Position numbers and translations under genes: made by a program | Notes under the pieces: generated by a model | Database searches by the model: none | What the model was told of the DNA's origin: nothing | Seen by the model: the letters and a program-made list of their open reading frames with translations, nothing else | In this document: piece after piece, positions 16,360 to 24,406 of the stretch | Position numbering within the stretch: position 1 is the first letter of the stretch | How the letters are laid out: each line of letters begins with the position of its first letter | Assembly: GCF_004801405.1 (NCBI RefSeq) | Contig: NZ_SSOB01000028.1 | Coordinates: 42,160 to 106,159, forward strand | Length of the DNA: 64,000 nt | Source of the DNA: Cohnella fermenti | GTDB lineage: Bacteria > Bacillota > Bacilli > Paenibacillales > Paenibacillaceae | Reading direction: 5' to 3'

Positions 16360-17670
16360 TTGCTGAAGCGGTTGGAGCATAATTCCGGCATCCTGCAGCA
16401 TCCATTCGATGAAGCAGCCGTATCCCGAAGCCGGATCGTTCACGAAGACATGGGTAACCGCTCCGATCAGCTTGCCGTCCTGAATGATCGGGCTTCCGCT
16501 CATGCCCTGTACGATGCCGCCGGTTCTCTCGAGCAGCTTCGGGTCCGTAATCCGGATAACCATCCCCTTCGTCGCGGGACTTGTCTGCTTCGAGACGTGG
16601 ACGATCTGGATCGAGAACTTCTCCACCTTCTGCCCGTCAACGACCGTCAGAATCTCCGCCGGTCCTTCCTTCACTTCTTCGGCGAAGGCGACGGGAATCG
16701 GATCGGAATGCATCGCGTGCTCCGGAAGCCGATCCATCTTGCCGAAGATGCCGAACGGCGTATTGCGTTCCACGCTGCCGAGCGACTTGCCTTCCTTCAC
16801 GATAGTGGCCCGCTTCTCGCCCGGCTCCCCGTTCTGGCTCTTGGAGATGGACAAGACGTTGGACTGAAGAATCTGCCCGCTGCCGACATCGATCGGAGTC
16901 TGCGTATCCATATCCGTAATGACATGGCCCAGTGCGCCGTATACGCCCTGATCCGGAGCGTAGAAGGTCAAGGTCCCGACGCCTGCGGCGGAATCGCGAA
17001 TATACAGTCCCAACCGCCAGGCGCGATCTTCTTGATCGAACGCCGGCCTCAGCGAGGTCGTGAATCGCTGCTTGCCGCGTTTAACGTCCAATTGCAGCGC
17101 CGTGCCGTTCCGGCCGGCCGCTTCGGCGAGCGCGGCCACCTTGGTCACGTCGTTCAGCGGCGTGCCGTTGATCGCAACGATAAGATCCCCTAGCTTGAGC
17201 TTCGCTTCTTCCCCGGGAGAGCTTCGCTTGTCCGGTCCCGTCTGCACCAGATGATGCCCGACAACCATAATGCCTGCCGCCTTAACCTTGACGCCGATCG
17301 TCTGCCCGCCGGGAACAACCCGCAAGTCGGGAACGACCTGCAGCTTCACCGTCTTGAACGGAATGCGCCCGAACAGCTTCAGCTTGAGCTCGGTCACTCC
17401 GCTCTGCTTGGGCAAGATGGACAACGGCTGATTCATGTTGACCGGGAACGAACGGGCTTCCTTGCCGTTCACGACGGCGACGCCGGTATCAAGCGACCCG
17501 CTGGCATGAACGGGCATCGAATAGTTCAGGTGCCTCGCTTGACCTTGGAACAGCCTGACTTCATTCGGAAAAGCGGCATAATGACGAATCGGGGCAGAGG
17601 TGACGGCAAGCCCTAAAATAAAAACCAGGACGATTCCGAAGCTGCGGCGAATGGAGGGCCAACGGTTCAA
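16342..17670 (-). CDS. spoIVB: SpoIVB signalling serine peptidase
   Basis: A 442-residue forespore peptidase (family S55) secreted into the intermembrane space, where it triggers SpoIVFB-dependent pro-SigK processing. It has an uncleaved N-terminal membrane anchor (about 10-27), a PDZ domain around 125-200 with LGDLIVAINGTPL, and a C-terminal protease domain. The catalytic triad fits His249 in GALGHVITD, Asp376 in RITDPKLL and Ser391 in GMSGSPI, the same 15-residue D-S spacing as B. subtilis. The start is TTG 17670 after AAGGGAG. Monocistronic ending at the overlapping terminator; sigma-F/G control is expected from family knowledge. Confidence 0.97.
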   Translation of the reverse strand: MNRWPSIRRSFGIVLVFILGLAVTSAPIRHYAAFPNEVRLFQGQARHLNYSMPVHASGSLDTGVAVVNGKEARSFPVNMNQPLSILPKQSGVTELKLKLFGRIPFKTVKLQVVPDLRVVPGGQTIGVKVKAAGIMVVGHHLVQTGPDKRSSPGEEAKLKLGDLIVAINGTPLNDVTKVAALAEAAGRNGTALQLDVKRGKQRFTTSLRPAFDQEDRAWRLGLYIRDSAAGVGTLTFYAPDQGVYGALGHVITDMDTQTPIDVGSGQILQSNVLSISKSQNGEPGEKRATIVKEGKSLGSVERNTPFGIFGKMDRLPEHAMHSDPIPVAFAEEVKEGPAEILTVVDGQKVEKFSIQIVHVSKQTSPATKGMVIRITDPKLLERTGGIVQGMSGSPIIQDGKLIGAVTHVFVNDPASGYGCFIEWMLQDAGIMLQPLQQTSKAI

Positions 17671-17796
17671 AGTCTCACGCTCCCTTACAGTCTCGCCGGT
17701 GGATTGTGACGTTCCGGCATCGTAACTATAAGGTAACCGTGCCCCCCCGGTTTTATGTTCCCAAAAAGCTTCCTTGAAACGCGATTTCAGGCGGTA

Positions 17797-19482
17797 TTAC
17801 GCGTTTTTTTGCCGACTTGCGAGCACCAGCATCTCCTGGGCGTGATGGCGGGTCTTCTCCGTGACTTCCACCCCGCCGAGCATTCTTGCCAATTCCTCCA
17901 CCCGGTCGGTCTCCGCCAACTCGCGAACCGAAGTCGACGTCCTGCCGTCCGGCGTCACCTGCTTGCGGATCTCATACTGCCGATCCGCCATACAGGCGAC
18001 CTGGGGAAGGTGCGTAATCGCGAATACCTGGCACTGCCCCGCAAGCCGCGACAGCTTCTCCGCGATCGCTTGCGCGGCGCGGCCGCTGACGCCGGTGTCG
18101 ACCTCGTCGAAGACGAGCACGGGAATCTGGTCGATGCGGGCGAAGATCGCCTTCAGTGCCAGCATAACGCGGGACATCTCTCCGCCGGACGCGATCTTCG
18201 ACAGCGCCTTCGGTGGCTCGCCCGGGTTCGGCGAGAGCAGGAATTCGGCCATGTCCGCGCCGGTCGGTCCCAATTCGCCGGATTCAAGGCGAACCTCGAA
18301 CACCGTTCTCTCCATCTGCAGGTCCTTCAGCTCGGTCTCGATCGCGCGGGCGAGCACCTTGGCGGCATCCTTGCGGATCGCCGACAGCGATGAAGCCAGC
18401 TCGGCCAGCTCGGAGCGAAGCTGCTTCTCCGCCGACTCCAGCTCCTTGAGCCGCTCCTCGCGATTGTCCAGCTTCTCCGTCTCCGCCTGAATTTTGTCCC
18501 GGTAGGCAATAATATCGGAGACGGTCTCTCCATACTTGCGCTTCAGCCCGTGAAGCAGGTCGAGCCTCCGCTCGATCCGGGCGAGCCGGTCGGGATTGAA
18601 CTCGATGCTGTCGCGGTAATCGCGAAGCTGGAAGGCGGCATCCTCCGCGTTGTAGTAAGCGGATTGCAGTTGCTCCACGATCGGCTGCAGCGTGGCCGAA
18701 TCGTACTTCACAATGTCCTGCAGCCGGGTAATCGCCCGCGACAAGGCGGCCAGCCCCTTCGCGCCGTAGACGAGCTCGTACGCCTCGGAAGCCGACTCCG
18801 CCAGCTTCTCGGCGTAGGCGAGCTTGCTTCGCTCCTCCTCCAGCGCTTCGTCCTCGCCCGGCTTCAGCTTGGCGGCTTCGATCTCTTCCAACTGGTAGCG
18901 ATACATATCCAGCATCTGCATCTGCTGCCTGGACGTGTCCTCGAGCTCCTTGCGTTCCTTCGCAAGATGGTGGTAGCGCTCGTACTTCGCACGATACGCC
19001 TCCTTGATGGAAGCAATCCTGTCGCCCGCATACTGGTCGAGCCATTCAAGATGGCGCTCCGTCCGCAGCAGCGATTGCGGCTCGTGCTGGCCGTGAATGT
19101 TGACCAGATGCTCCCCGACTTCCCGCAGCATCGTCATCGTGACGCTCTGGCCGTTGATCCTTGCATTCGACTTGCCGTGAAGCAGCAGCTCGCGCCGAAT
19201 AAGCAGCGTCTCCTCCCGGTTCGCCTGAATGCCGAGCGTATCCAGCACATTCCAGACAGGATGGTCGGAAGGCAGATCGAACACCGCCTCCACTTCGGCC
19301 CGGTCGTAGCCGTGGCGCACCATATCCGCCGAGCCTCGCCAGCCCGAGATGAGTCCTACGGCGTCGATGACGATCGACTTGCCCGCGCCGGTCTCCCCCG
19401 TCAGCACATGGAATCCGTTATGGAACCTCATCCGAATTTTCTCAATGACCGCCAGATGACGAACCGACAGCTCTTGAAGCAT
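17797..19482 (-). CDS. recN: DNA repair ATPase RecN
   Basis: A 561-residue SMC-like protein acting early at double-strand breaks. Walker A GETGAGKS is at residues 29-36. Two coiled-coil arms, Glu/Lys/Leu/Ala-rich, run from about 160 to 360. The C-terminal lobe has the signature LSKIASGGEMSRVMLALK, Walker B VLVFDEVDTGVSG and a final QVFAITHLPQVA. ATG 19482 follows GGGGGGAA. It is followed by spoIVB and preceded 42 nt away by argR, as in B. subtilis. No LexA-type box was seen directly upstream. Confidence 0.97.
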   Translation of the reverse strand: MLQELSVRHLAVIEKIRMRFHNGFHVLTGETGAGKSIVIDAVGLISGWRGSADMVRHGYDRAEVEAVFDLPSDHPVWNVLDTLGIQANREETLLIRRELLLHGKSNARINGQSVTMTMLREVGEHLVNIHGQHEPQSLLRTERHLEWLDQYAGDRIASIKEAYRAKYERYHHLAKERKELEDTSRQQMQMLDMYRYQLEEIEAAKLKPGEDEALEEERSKLAYAEKLAESASEAYELVYGAKGLAALSRAITRLQDIVKYDSATLQPIVEQLQSAYYNAEDAAFQLRDYRDSIEFNPDRLARIERRLDLLHGLKRKYGETVSDIIAYRDKIQAETEKLDNREERLKELESAEKQLRSELAELASSLSAIRKDAAKVLARAIETELKDLQMERTVFEVRLESGELGPTGADMAEFLLSPNPGEPPKALSKIASGGEMSRVMLALKAIFARIDQIPVLVFDEVDTGVSGRAAQAIAEKLSRLAGQCQVFAITHLPQVACMADRQYEIRKQVTPDGRTSTSVRELAETDRVEELARMLGGVEVTEKTRHHAQEMLVLASRQKNA

Positions 19483-19524
19483 CCTGATTCCCCCCGTTAC
19501 CCATCCTTGTTGTCCGAACGACCG

Positions 19525-19974
19525 TTATCGCACCATCTGCCGGATTCGGTCGGCGAGAATCGGCCCTTGCTCCTTCGTGCGGCAGATCAGCAGCATCGTG
19601 TCGTCCCCGCTGATCGTTCCCATGATCTCCGACCAATCCATCCCGTCGATCAGCGACGCGATCGCGTTGGCCGTTCCCGTCATGCACTTCACCACGACGA
19701 GGTTCTCGGCCGCCTCCGCCTGTATAAAGTGGTCCTCGAGCGCCCGCTTCAGCTTCATCGCCGGATTAAAGCGCTGGTCGAGCGGCATCGAGTACTTGTA
19801 CCTTCCGTCTTCCAGCGGCACCTTGATGAGCTGCATCTCCTTGATGTCCCGAGAGACGGTCGCCTGGGTCACATTCACTCCTTCGCTGCGCAACGCCTCG
19901 ACCAGTTCCTCCTGCGTCTCGATCTCTTGCTTGCCGATCATCTCGCGGATTTTCCTCTGCCTCTGACCCTTCAT
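19525..19974 (-). CDS. argR: Arginine repressor ArgR/AhrC
   Basis: A 149-residue repressor and activator of arginine metabolism. The N-terminal winged helix contains VTQATVSRDIKEMQLIKVP, the DNA-contacting region. The C-terminal hexamerisation and arginine-binding domain has the GTANAIASLID and GTISGDDTMLLI motifs with the Asp pair that contacts arginine. Length is typical. It starts 2 nt after the stop of the unknown membrane protein gene (19977), so they are probably co-transcribed. Arginine operons themselves are outside the window. Confidence 0.97.
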   Translation of the reverse strand: MKGQRQRKIREMIGKQEIETQEELVEALRSEGVNVTQATVSRDIKEMQLIKVPLEDGRYKYSMPLDQRFNPAMKLKRALEDHFIQAEAAENLVVVKCMTGTANAIASLIDGMDWSEIMGTISGDDTMLLICRTKEQGPILADRIRQMVR

Positions 19975-19976
19975 CC

Positions 19977-20438
19977 CTATTCATCCTCCACTTTGAATCG
20001 CACCGTATGTATCGTCTGTCCCTTCGGATCGGCAATGACAATGCCTTCGCACTCCGGGAACATCAGGGTGAAGGCGAGCAGCCTGTCCCTTAGTCCCGAC
20101 GGCGTCCATTCGATCGGCTTGCGGGCGCGATCGATCTTGACCAAATAATAACAATCGTCCTTCTGGACCAAATAATCGAAGTACAGCCTCGTCGCTTGCA
20201 TCGGCCCGTCGTCGACCGCTACCGCGAGCGGAATCCGGTGCTTGCCGGAGAGCACCTCGTAGCCGCACGTCTCCAGCCAGACGACCGACTCGTCCGCATC
20301 GACGGGTCCGTCCTGGGCAAGCCGCCTGAGCCGCAGGCTTGGCGGAGCGTGCAGCCAACGGTTAAAGCGATGAACAAGCCACCATAACAGCAAGATCACG
20401 ACGATTACAAAAACGAAGCCATCGCCGAGCTGGCTCAT
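19977..20438 (-). CDS. Conserved-position membrane-anchored protein of unknown function
   Basis: A 153-residue protein with one N-terminal hydrophobic helix (about 8-22, FVFVIVVILLLWWLV) followed by a basic stretch and a soluble alpha/beta domain with several Trp/Tyr residues and a YYLVKIDRARKPIEWTP segment. I do not recognise the family. It lies between tlyA and argR, a place that is empty in B. subtilis, and its stop lies against the argR start. The frame shows good codon usage and no competing frame has better content, so I take it as real. The soluble part is probably cytoplasmic by the positive-inside rule. Confidence 0.75.
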   Translation of the reverse strand: MSQLGDGFVFVIVVILLLWWLVHRFNRWLHAPPSLRLRRLAQDGPVDADESVVWLETCGYEVLSGKHRIPLAVAVDDGPMQATRLYFDYLVQKDDCYYLVKIDRARKPIEWTPSGLRDRLLAFTLMFPECEGIVIADPKGQTIHTVRFKVEDE

Positions 20439-20528
20439 CGGGACGCCCCCCTCTCCCCAGGCGTGAGGCTGACTGCACCTCTTCTACCTAGTTCGAGGCC
20501 TTCCAAGGAATCTCCTGTCCAGACATAA

Positions 20529-20595
20529 CAAAAAAACCGGAGCTGGACAGACAGAAGCGGAACCGCATGGACGGGCCGTTCTTCGGCAGCTCCGG
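20529..20595 (-). terminator. Terminator after tlyA
   Basis: CCGGAGCTG and CAGCTCCGG arms (9 bp, perfect) enclose a ~40-nt loop with its own minor pairing. The minus-strand product continues with TTTTTTTGTT. It lies about 75 nt past the tlyA stop. Confidence 0.8.
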
Positions 20596-20667
20596 GACTT
20601 GAATACCCGAGCGCGGACGCCTCGCACCATCGATGGGACGGGCAGGCATCCGCGCGTTAACGTTGGC

Positions 20668-21543
20668 TCAGCCGCCGCCCTTCCGGAAGACGGAAGCCGC
20701 CTCGGCCGCGGTTCGCTTGGCAAGCTCGGCGATCTCCTCGTTCCTCGCAGGGGGAGACATTCCGCCCTCTTCCCTGCCGCCTTCCTCGCGGGCCGGCAAC
20801 CGGCGCCAATAAGCCAGAAATTCGATATTGCCCTCTCCCCCGGTAATCGGGGAGTAGGTTAAGCCCTCAAGCTCGAAGCCAAGACCGTTCGCGTAAGTCA
20901 GAATCTCCCGCAGCACCGTCTCGTGCACGGAAGAATCGCGCACGACGCCGGACTTGCCGACCTGCTCCCGTCCGGCTTCGAACTGCGGCTTGATGAGAGC
21001 GACCGTCCCCCCGCCGTCCTTCAGAAGCGGAGCCAGGGCGGGCAGAATGATCTTCAGGGAGATGAAGCTGACATCGATCGTCGCGAAGGTCGGCGTCGGG
21101 CCTTCCAACTGATCGGCGGTCACATTGCGGAAGTTCGTCCGTTCCATCACGCGGACCTTCTCGTGCTGCCGAAGCGACCAATCGAGCTGGTTGTAGCCGA
21201 CATCGATAGCATACACGAGAGAAGCTCCGTTCTGGAGGGCGCAATCGGTGAAGCCGCCGGTCGAAGCCCCGATGTCGAGCATGACGGCGTCCTCGAGGCG
21301 GATGCCGAAGTGCCTGATCGCCTTCTCGAGCTTCAAGCCGCCTCGGCTCACGTACGGATGGGGAGCTCCCTTCACCGTGATGGCCGAATCGCGCGGAATC
21401 TTGGTCCCCGCCTTGTCGACCTTCTCGGAGCCGACGAGCACAAGCCCCGCCATGATGGCCGCCTTGGCCTTCTCGCGGCTCTCGAAGCAGCCCAACTCCA
21501 CGAGCAAGACGTCAAGCCGTTCCTTCGTCGTTGTCGTCGTCAT
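20668..21543 (-). CDS. tlyA: TlyA/YqxC family 2'-O rRNA methyltransferase
   Basis: A 291-residue protein with an N-terminal S4 RNA-binding domain (about 6-70, RLDVLLVELGCFESREKAK) and an FtsJ-like SAM methyltransferase domain beginning at LDIGASTGGFTDCAL. Conserved DVSFISLKIILPAL and ALIKPQFEAGRE follow. TlyA enzymes methylate cytidine 2'-OH in rRNA; the older haemolysin label is historical. The C-terminal ~45 residues are a Glu/Ala/Gly-rich extension. ATG 21543 begins 3 nt after the dxs stop, so it is co-translated with dxs, as in Bacillus. Confidence 0.94.
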   Translation of the reverse strand: MTTTTTKERLDVLLVELGCFESREKAKAAIMAGLVLVGSEKVDKAGTKIPRDSAITVKGAPHPYVSRGGLKLEKAIRHFGIRLEDAVMLDIGASTGGFTDCALQNGASLVYAIDVGYNQLDWSLRQHEKVRVMERTNFRNVTADQLEGPTPTFATIDVSFISLKIILPALAPLLKDGGGTVALIKPQFEAGREQVGKSGVVRDSSVHETVLREILTYANGLGFELEGLTYSPITGGEGNIEFLAYWRRLPAREEGGREEGGMSPPARNEEIAELAKRTAAEAASVFRKGGG

Positions 21544-21546
21544 CGC

Positions 21547-23436
21547 TCAGGTCGCCTTCTGGCGCACTCGCAGCGCTTTGGAGCGGAGCTCCGCAGCGAC
21601 GTGCTCCGCGGTCAGTCCCGCGTCCGCCCGCTGTTCCTTGATGCTGGCATGCTCGATGAAGCGGTCCGGAATGCCGACGAGCGACACCGATACGTTCGTC
21701 ACGTGGCTCTGGGCGTAGAACTCGAGAATAGCGCTGCCGAGCCCTCCCGCAATCGCCGTCTCCTCGAGAACGAGCAGCGGCAGATGCTCCTGCGCAAGCT
21801 CGCGCAGCATCTCTTCGTCGAGCGGCTTGATGAACCGGGCGTTGACGACCCTGACGTTAAGGCCTTCCCGCTTGAGCAGCTCCGCCGCTTCCTCCGCTAC
21901 CTGCACCATCGGACCCGCAGCGATAACCGCAGCGAAGTCGCCCTCGCGCGTCTTCTCCCACTTGCCGATCGGCAGCGGCAGCGGCACTTCGTCCATCGGA
22001 ACGCCGAGCCCGTTCACTCGCGGATAACGAACGGCGATCGGTCCGTCGTCGTAATCGACGGCCGTCTTCATCATCCGGCGCAGCTCGTTCTCGTCCTTCG
22101 GCATCATCAGCACCATATTCGGAATGTGGCGCAGGAAGGCGATATCGTACACGCCCTGATGCGTCTCCCCGTCCGGACCGACGAGGCCCGCGCGGTCGAT
22201 CGCGAAGATCACGTTGGCGTTATGGCGGCAGATGTCATGCACAACCTGATCGTAAGCCCGCTGCAGGAAGGTCGAGTACACGGCAAAAACCGGCTTCATC
22301 CCTTCCAACGCCATCGCGGCGGACAGCGTAGCGGCGTGCTGCTCGGCGATGCCGACGTCGAACATCCGCTCCGGGAACCGCTTGGCGAAGCCGAGCAGCC
22401 CCGATCCTCCCGGCATCGCCGGCGTGATGGCGACGATCCGGCTGTCCTGCTCGGCCAGCTCGATCAGCGAGTTGCTGAACACCTCGGTGTACATCGGCGG
22501 TCCTACCGACTTCACAACCTGGCCCGATTCGATCTTGTACGGCGTGATGCCGTGCCACTTGTGCGAATCGGCTTCGGCCGGCGAGTACCCCTTGCCCTTG
22601 ACCGTCAGAACGTGAACAAGCACCGGACCGTCGACCTTGTCCGCCTGGCGGAGCGTATCGATGAGCTTCTCCGTGTCGTGTCCGTCCACCGGCCCGAAGT
22701 ACTTGAGGCCGAATTCCTCGAACAGCATCCCCGGCACAACCAGGTACTTGATGCCGTCCTTGAACCGCTCGGCGGTCTTGGCGAGCTTGCCGCCGACGGC
22801 CGGAATCTTGCGCAGGAACGATTCAAACTCTTCCTTCGCCTTCCGGTACGTCTTATCCGAACGGACTTTGCCCAAGTAATTGTGCAGCGCGCCGACGTTC
22901 GGAGCGATCGACATCTCGTTGTCGTTCAGGACGACGGTCAGCTTCCGCTTCTCGTGGCCGATATGGTTAAGCGCCTCCAGCGCCATCCCCCCGGTCAACG
23001 CCCCGTCTCCGATAACGGCGATGACGCGATTGCGCTCCCCCTTCAGGTCCCGAGCGAGCGCCATTCCCGCGGCGGCGGACAGCGAGGTGCTGCTGTGGCC
23101 CGCTTCCCACACATCGTGTTCGCTCTCCGTCCGCTTGACGAAGCCGCACAATCCGTCCTTCTGCCGAAGGGTATCGAAGCGCCCCATACGCCCCGTCAGC
23201 ATCTTGTGCACGTACGCCTGATGGCCAACGTCGAAGATAAACTTGTCCTTCGGGCTGTCGTACAAGTAGTGCAAGGCGATCGTCAATTCGACGACGCCAA
23301 GGTTCGGAGCAAGATGGCCTCCGGTCGCCGAGAGCTTCTCGATGAGAAAATGTCTAATTTCCTGAGCCAACTGCGGAAGCTCCCCTGGCGCAAGCTTCTT
23401 CAGATCAGTTGGACTGTCGATATGATCGAGCAGCAA
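21547..23436 (-). CDS. dxs: 1-deoxy-D-xylulose-5-phosphate synthase
   Basis: A 629-residue thiamine-diphosphate enzyme that condenses pyruvate and glyceraldehyde-3-phosphate, first step of the MEP isoprenoid pathway. Visible are HLAPNLGVVELTIALH, the cofactor motif GDGALTGGMALEALN with Asn-Asp in VLNDNEMSI, GPVDGHD, and the transketolase pyrimidine-domain motif DVGIAEQHAATLSAAMA. The frame opens at 23469 but I prefer TTG 23436, which gives LLLDHIDSPTDLKKL and follows GGGGAA. A candidate promoter is at 23591-23620. Normally it directly follows ispA; here a repeat-rich gap of about 970 bp intervenes. Confidence 0.97.
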   Translation of the reverse strand: MLLDHIDSPTDLKKLAPGELPQLAQEIRHFLIEKLSATGGHLAPNLGVVELTIALHYLYDSPKDKFIFDVGHQAYVHKMLTGRMGRFDTLRQKDGLCGFVKRTESEHDVWEAGHSSTSLSAAAGMALARDLKGERNRVIAVIGDGALTGGMALEALNHIGHEKRKLTVVLNDNEMSIAPNVGALHNYLGKVRSDKTYRKAKEEFESFLRKIPAVGGKLAKTAERFKDGIKYLVVPGMLFEEFGLKYFGPVDGHDTEKLIDTLRQADKVDGPVLVHVLTVKGKGYSPAEADSHKWHGITPYKIESGQVVKSVGPPMYTEVFSNSLIELAEQDSRIVAITPAMPGGSGLLGFAKRFPERMFDVGIAEQHAATLSAAMALEGMKPVFAVYSTFLQRAYDQVVHDICRHNANVIFAIDRAGLVGPDGETHQGVYDIAFLRHIPNMVLMMPKDENELRRMMKTAVDYDDGPIAVRYPRVNGLGVPMDEVPLPLPIGKWEKTREGDFAAVIAAGPMVQVAEEAAELLKREGLNVRVVNARFIKPLDEEMLRELAQEHLPLLVLEETAIAGGLGSAILEFYAQSHVTNVSVSLVGIPDRFIEHASIKEQRADAGLTAEHVAAELRSKALRVRQKAT

Positions 23437-23590
23437 GTAAGTTCCCCGCTTTCCCCGAATTTGACGCAAGCTCAGCGTATTCCATATCCTTATATGAATA
23501 AGCGTAGCGGCTCAAGCCAACTTCTCTTGTGCATGCAATTGTGCAGTCGATTCTGCAGATGGCATGTGGTTCCAAAAAAATATTACGCCC

Positions 23591-23620
23591 ATTATACCAT
23601 AACCGGAAAACAAACCCCAA
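23591..23620 (-). promoter_or_regulatory. Candidate sigma-A promoter for dxs-tlyA
   Basis: On the minus strand TTGGGG (23615-23620) is followed after 18 nt by a perfect TATAAT (23591-23596), with an extended TATGG before it. The transcript would start about 150 nt before dxs. It fits the need for a separate promoter created by the gap between ispA and dxs. Confidence 0.5.
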
Positions 23621-23807
23621 GTGCGGAGCGAAGGAATGGTTCTCTTTTCGACGAAAAACGCTCCTTGCGGGCGTGCCGTTGTGCCTAATCTCCTTAAATT
23701 TTCTCCTCTGGCGGTCCGTTTCGCTTGGCGGATCTCTCTTCGCTGGCGGCTCCTTCTTCGCTGTGGCTCCTTCTCTCCGGCCCGCTGGCTGTTGCGAATT
23801 TTTCGAT

Positions 23808-23885
23808 TTTATGCGATTTTTCACATTCGTCGGCATGGATTTGGAGGAAAAAGCGGCGTTTTATGCGATTTAATACGAAAATTAA
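23808..23885 (+). repeat. Two copies of the ~52-bp-period palindromic repeat
   Basis: TTTTATGCGATTTTTCACATTCGTCGG at 23808 is one copy in outline, and TTTTATGCGATTTAATACG at 23860 a second; their ATG positions (23811, 23863) are exactly 52 bp apart, the same period as at 41855-42114. A lone half copy, TTTTCACATTCATTGGGG, is near 24254. Confidence 0.7.
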
Positions 23886-24027
23886 GTCCCGCTAATGGCG
23901 GGCAGTACCGGATTGAGACAGAAAAGTCCCGCCACCGTCTACCGTCCCAACGCGGTCGGCATGTTGGTGAATTGGCGAGTTGATTTCCATATTATGGTGA
24001 TAAAGAAGGCGCTCTCTCCCTTCTGAC

Positions 24028-24058
24028 CCCTTATGCCTCTTCTCCCCTTGGATCAGGA
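24028..24058 (-). repeat. 18-bp-core interspersed repeat, copy 1 (inverted)
   Basis: On the minus strand this reads TCCTGATC, then CAAGGGGAGAAGAGGCATAAG, a variant of the core GGGAGAAGAGACATAATG preceded by TCCTGATCGAA. The family has seven copies in this window. Confidence 0.65.
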
Positions 24059-24119
24059 ACCTTCGCTCGCCGATCATTCGCTTTGATCTTAGATCAGCCC
24101 ATTCCCTTGCACCTCCTCA

Positions 24120-24149
24120 TCCTGATCGAAAGGGAGAAGAGACCTAATG
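24120..24149 (+). repeat. 18-bp-core interspersed repeat, copy 2
   Basis: TCCTGATCGAA followed by AGGGAGAAGAGACCTAATG and then CCGCCAGAGGG. The downstream CC(A/G)(G/C)CAGAGGG is shared with the copy at 56434-56463, so the conserved unit extends beyond the core. Confidence 0.7.
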
Positions 24150-24302
24150 CCGCCAGAGGGAATACACCCATGGGGTAGTTTCATCCCTGCGGATGGCCGC
24201 ATACGGATCATTTTCATGGTAGGGGGTGACAACACTCGTGTTGTCATAATTGTTTTCACATTCATTGGGGCTCGACGCCCCCCTTGCGAGAGGGCAATGT
24301 CA

Positions 24303-24350
24303 AAAAAAAGCAACGCCCCTCCTCCGGAAAATCCGATAGAGAAGCGTTGA
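24303..24350 (-). terminator. Terminator after ispA
   Basis: CAACGC and GCGTTG arms around a ~28-nt loop that itself contains TCCGGA pairing, followed on the minus strand by TTTTTTTT. It lies about 55 nt past the ispA stop. Confidence 0.75.
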
Positions 24351-24356
24351 CTTGAC

Positions 24357-24400
24357 GATTTTTTAGCGATTTTTTAGCGATTCTTTAGCGATTCTTTAGC
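24357..24400. repeat. Four tandem 11-bp units next to the ispA stop
   Basis: Four exact-length units, CGATTTTTTAG twice then CGATTCTTTAG twice, begin at 24357, 24368, 24379 and 24390. They lie in the ispA 3' untranslated region between the stop codon and the terminator. The ordered T/C variant suggests two rounds of duplication by slippage. Confidence 0.9.
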
Positions 24401-24406
24401 GGTCCC

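Larger units (their letters stand above)
23470..24406. other. Repeat-rich gap splitting ispA from dxs
   Basis: About 940 bases with no supportable gene where B. subtilis has the two genes adjacent. It holds the dxs promoter, two copies of the ~52-bp-period repeat (23808-23885) and a further half copy near 24250, two copies in opposite orientation of the 18-bp-core repeat (24028-24058 and 24120-24149), the ispA terminator and an 11-bp tandem repeat. Confidence 0.7.

Noticed and set aside
20923..23688. A very long plus-strand open frame (921 codons) opposite dxs and tlyA
   Set aside because: It is the antisense shadow of dxs and tlyA in GC-rich DNA; the minus-strand proteins are clear family members.
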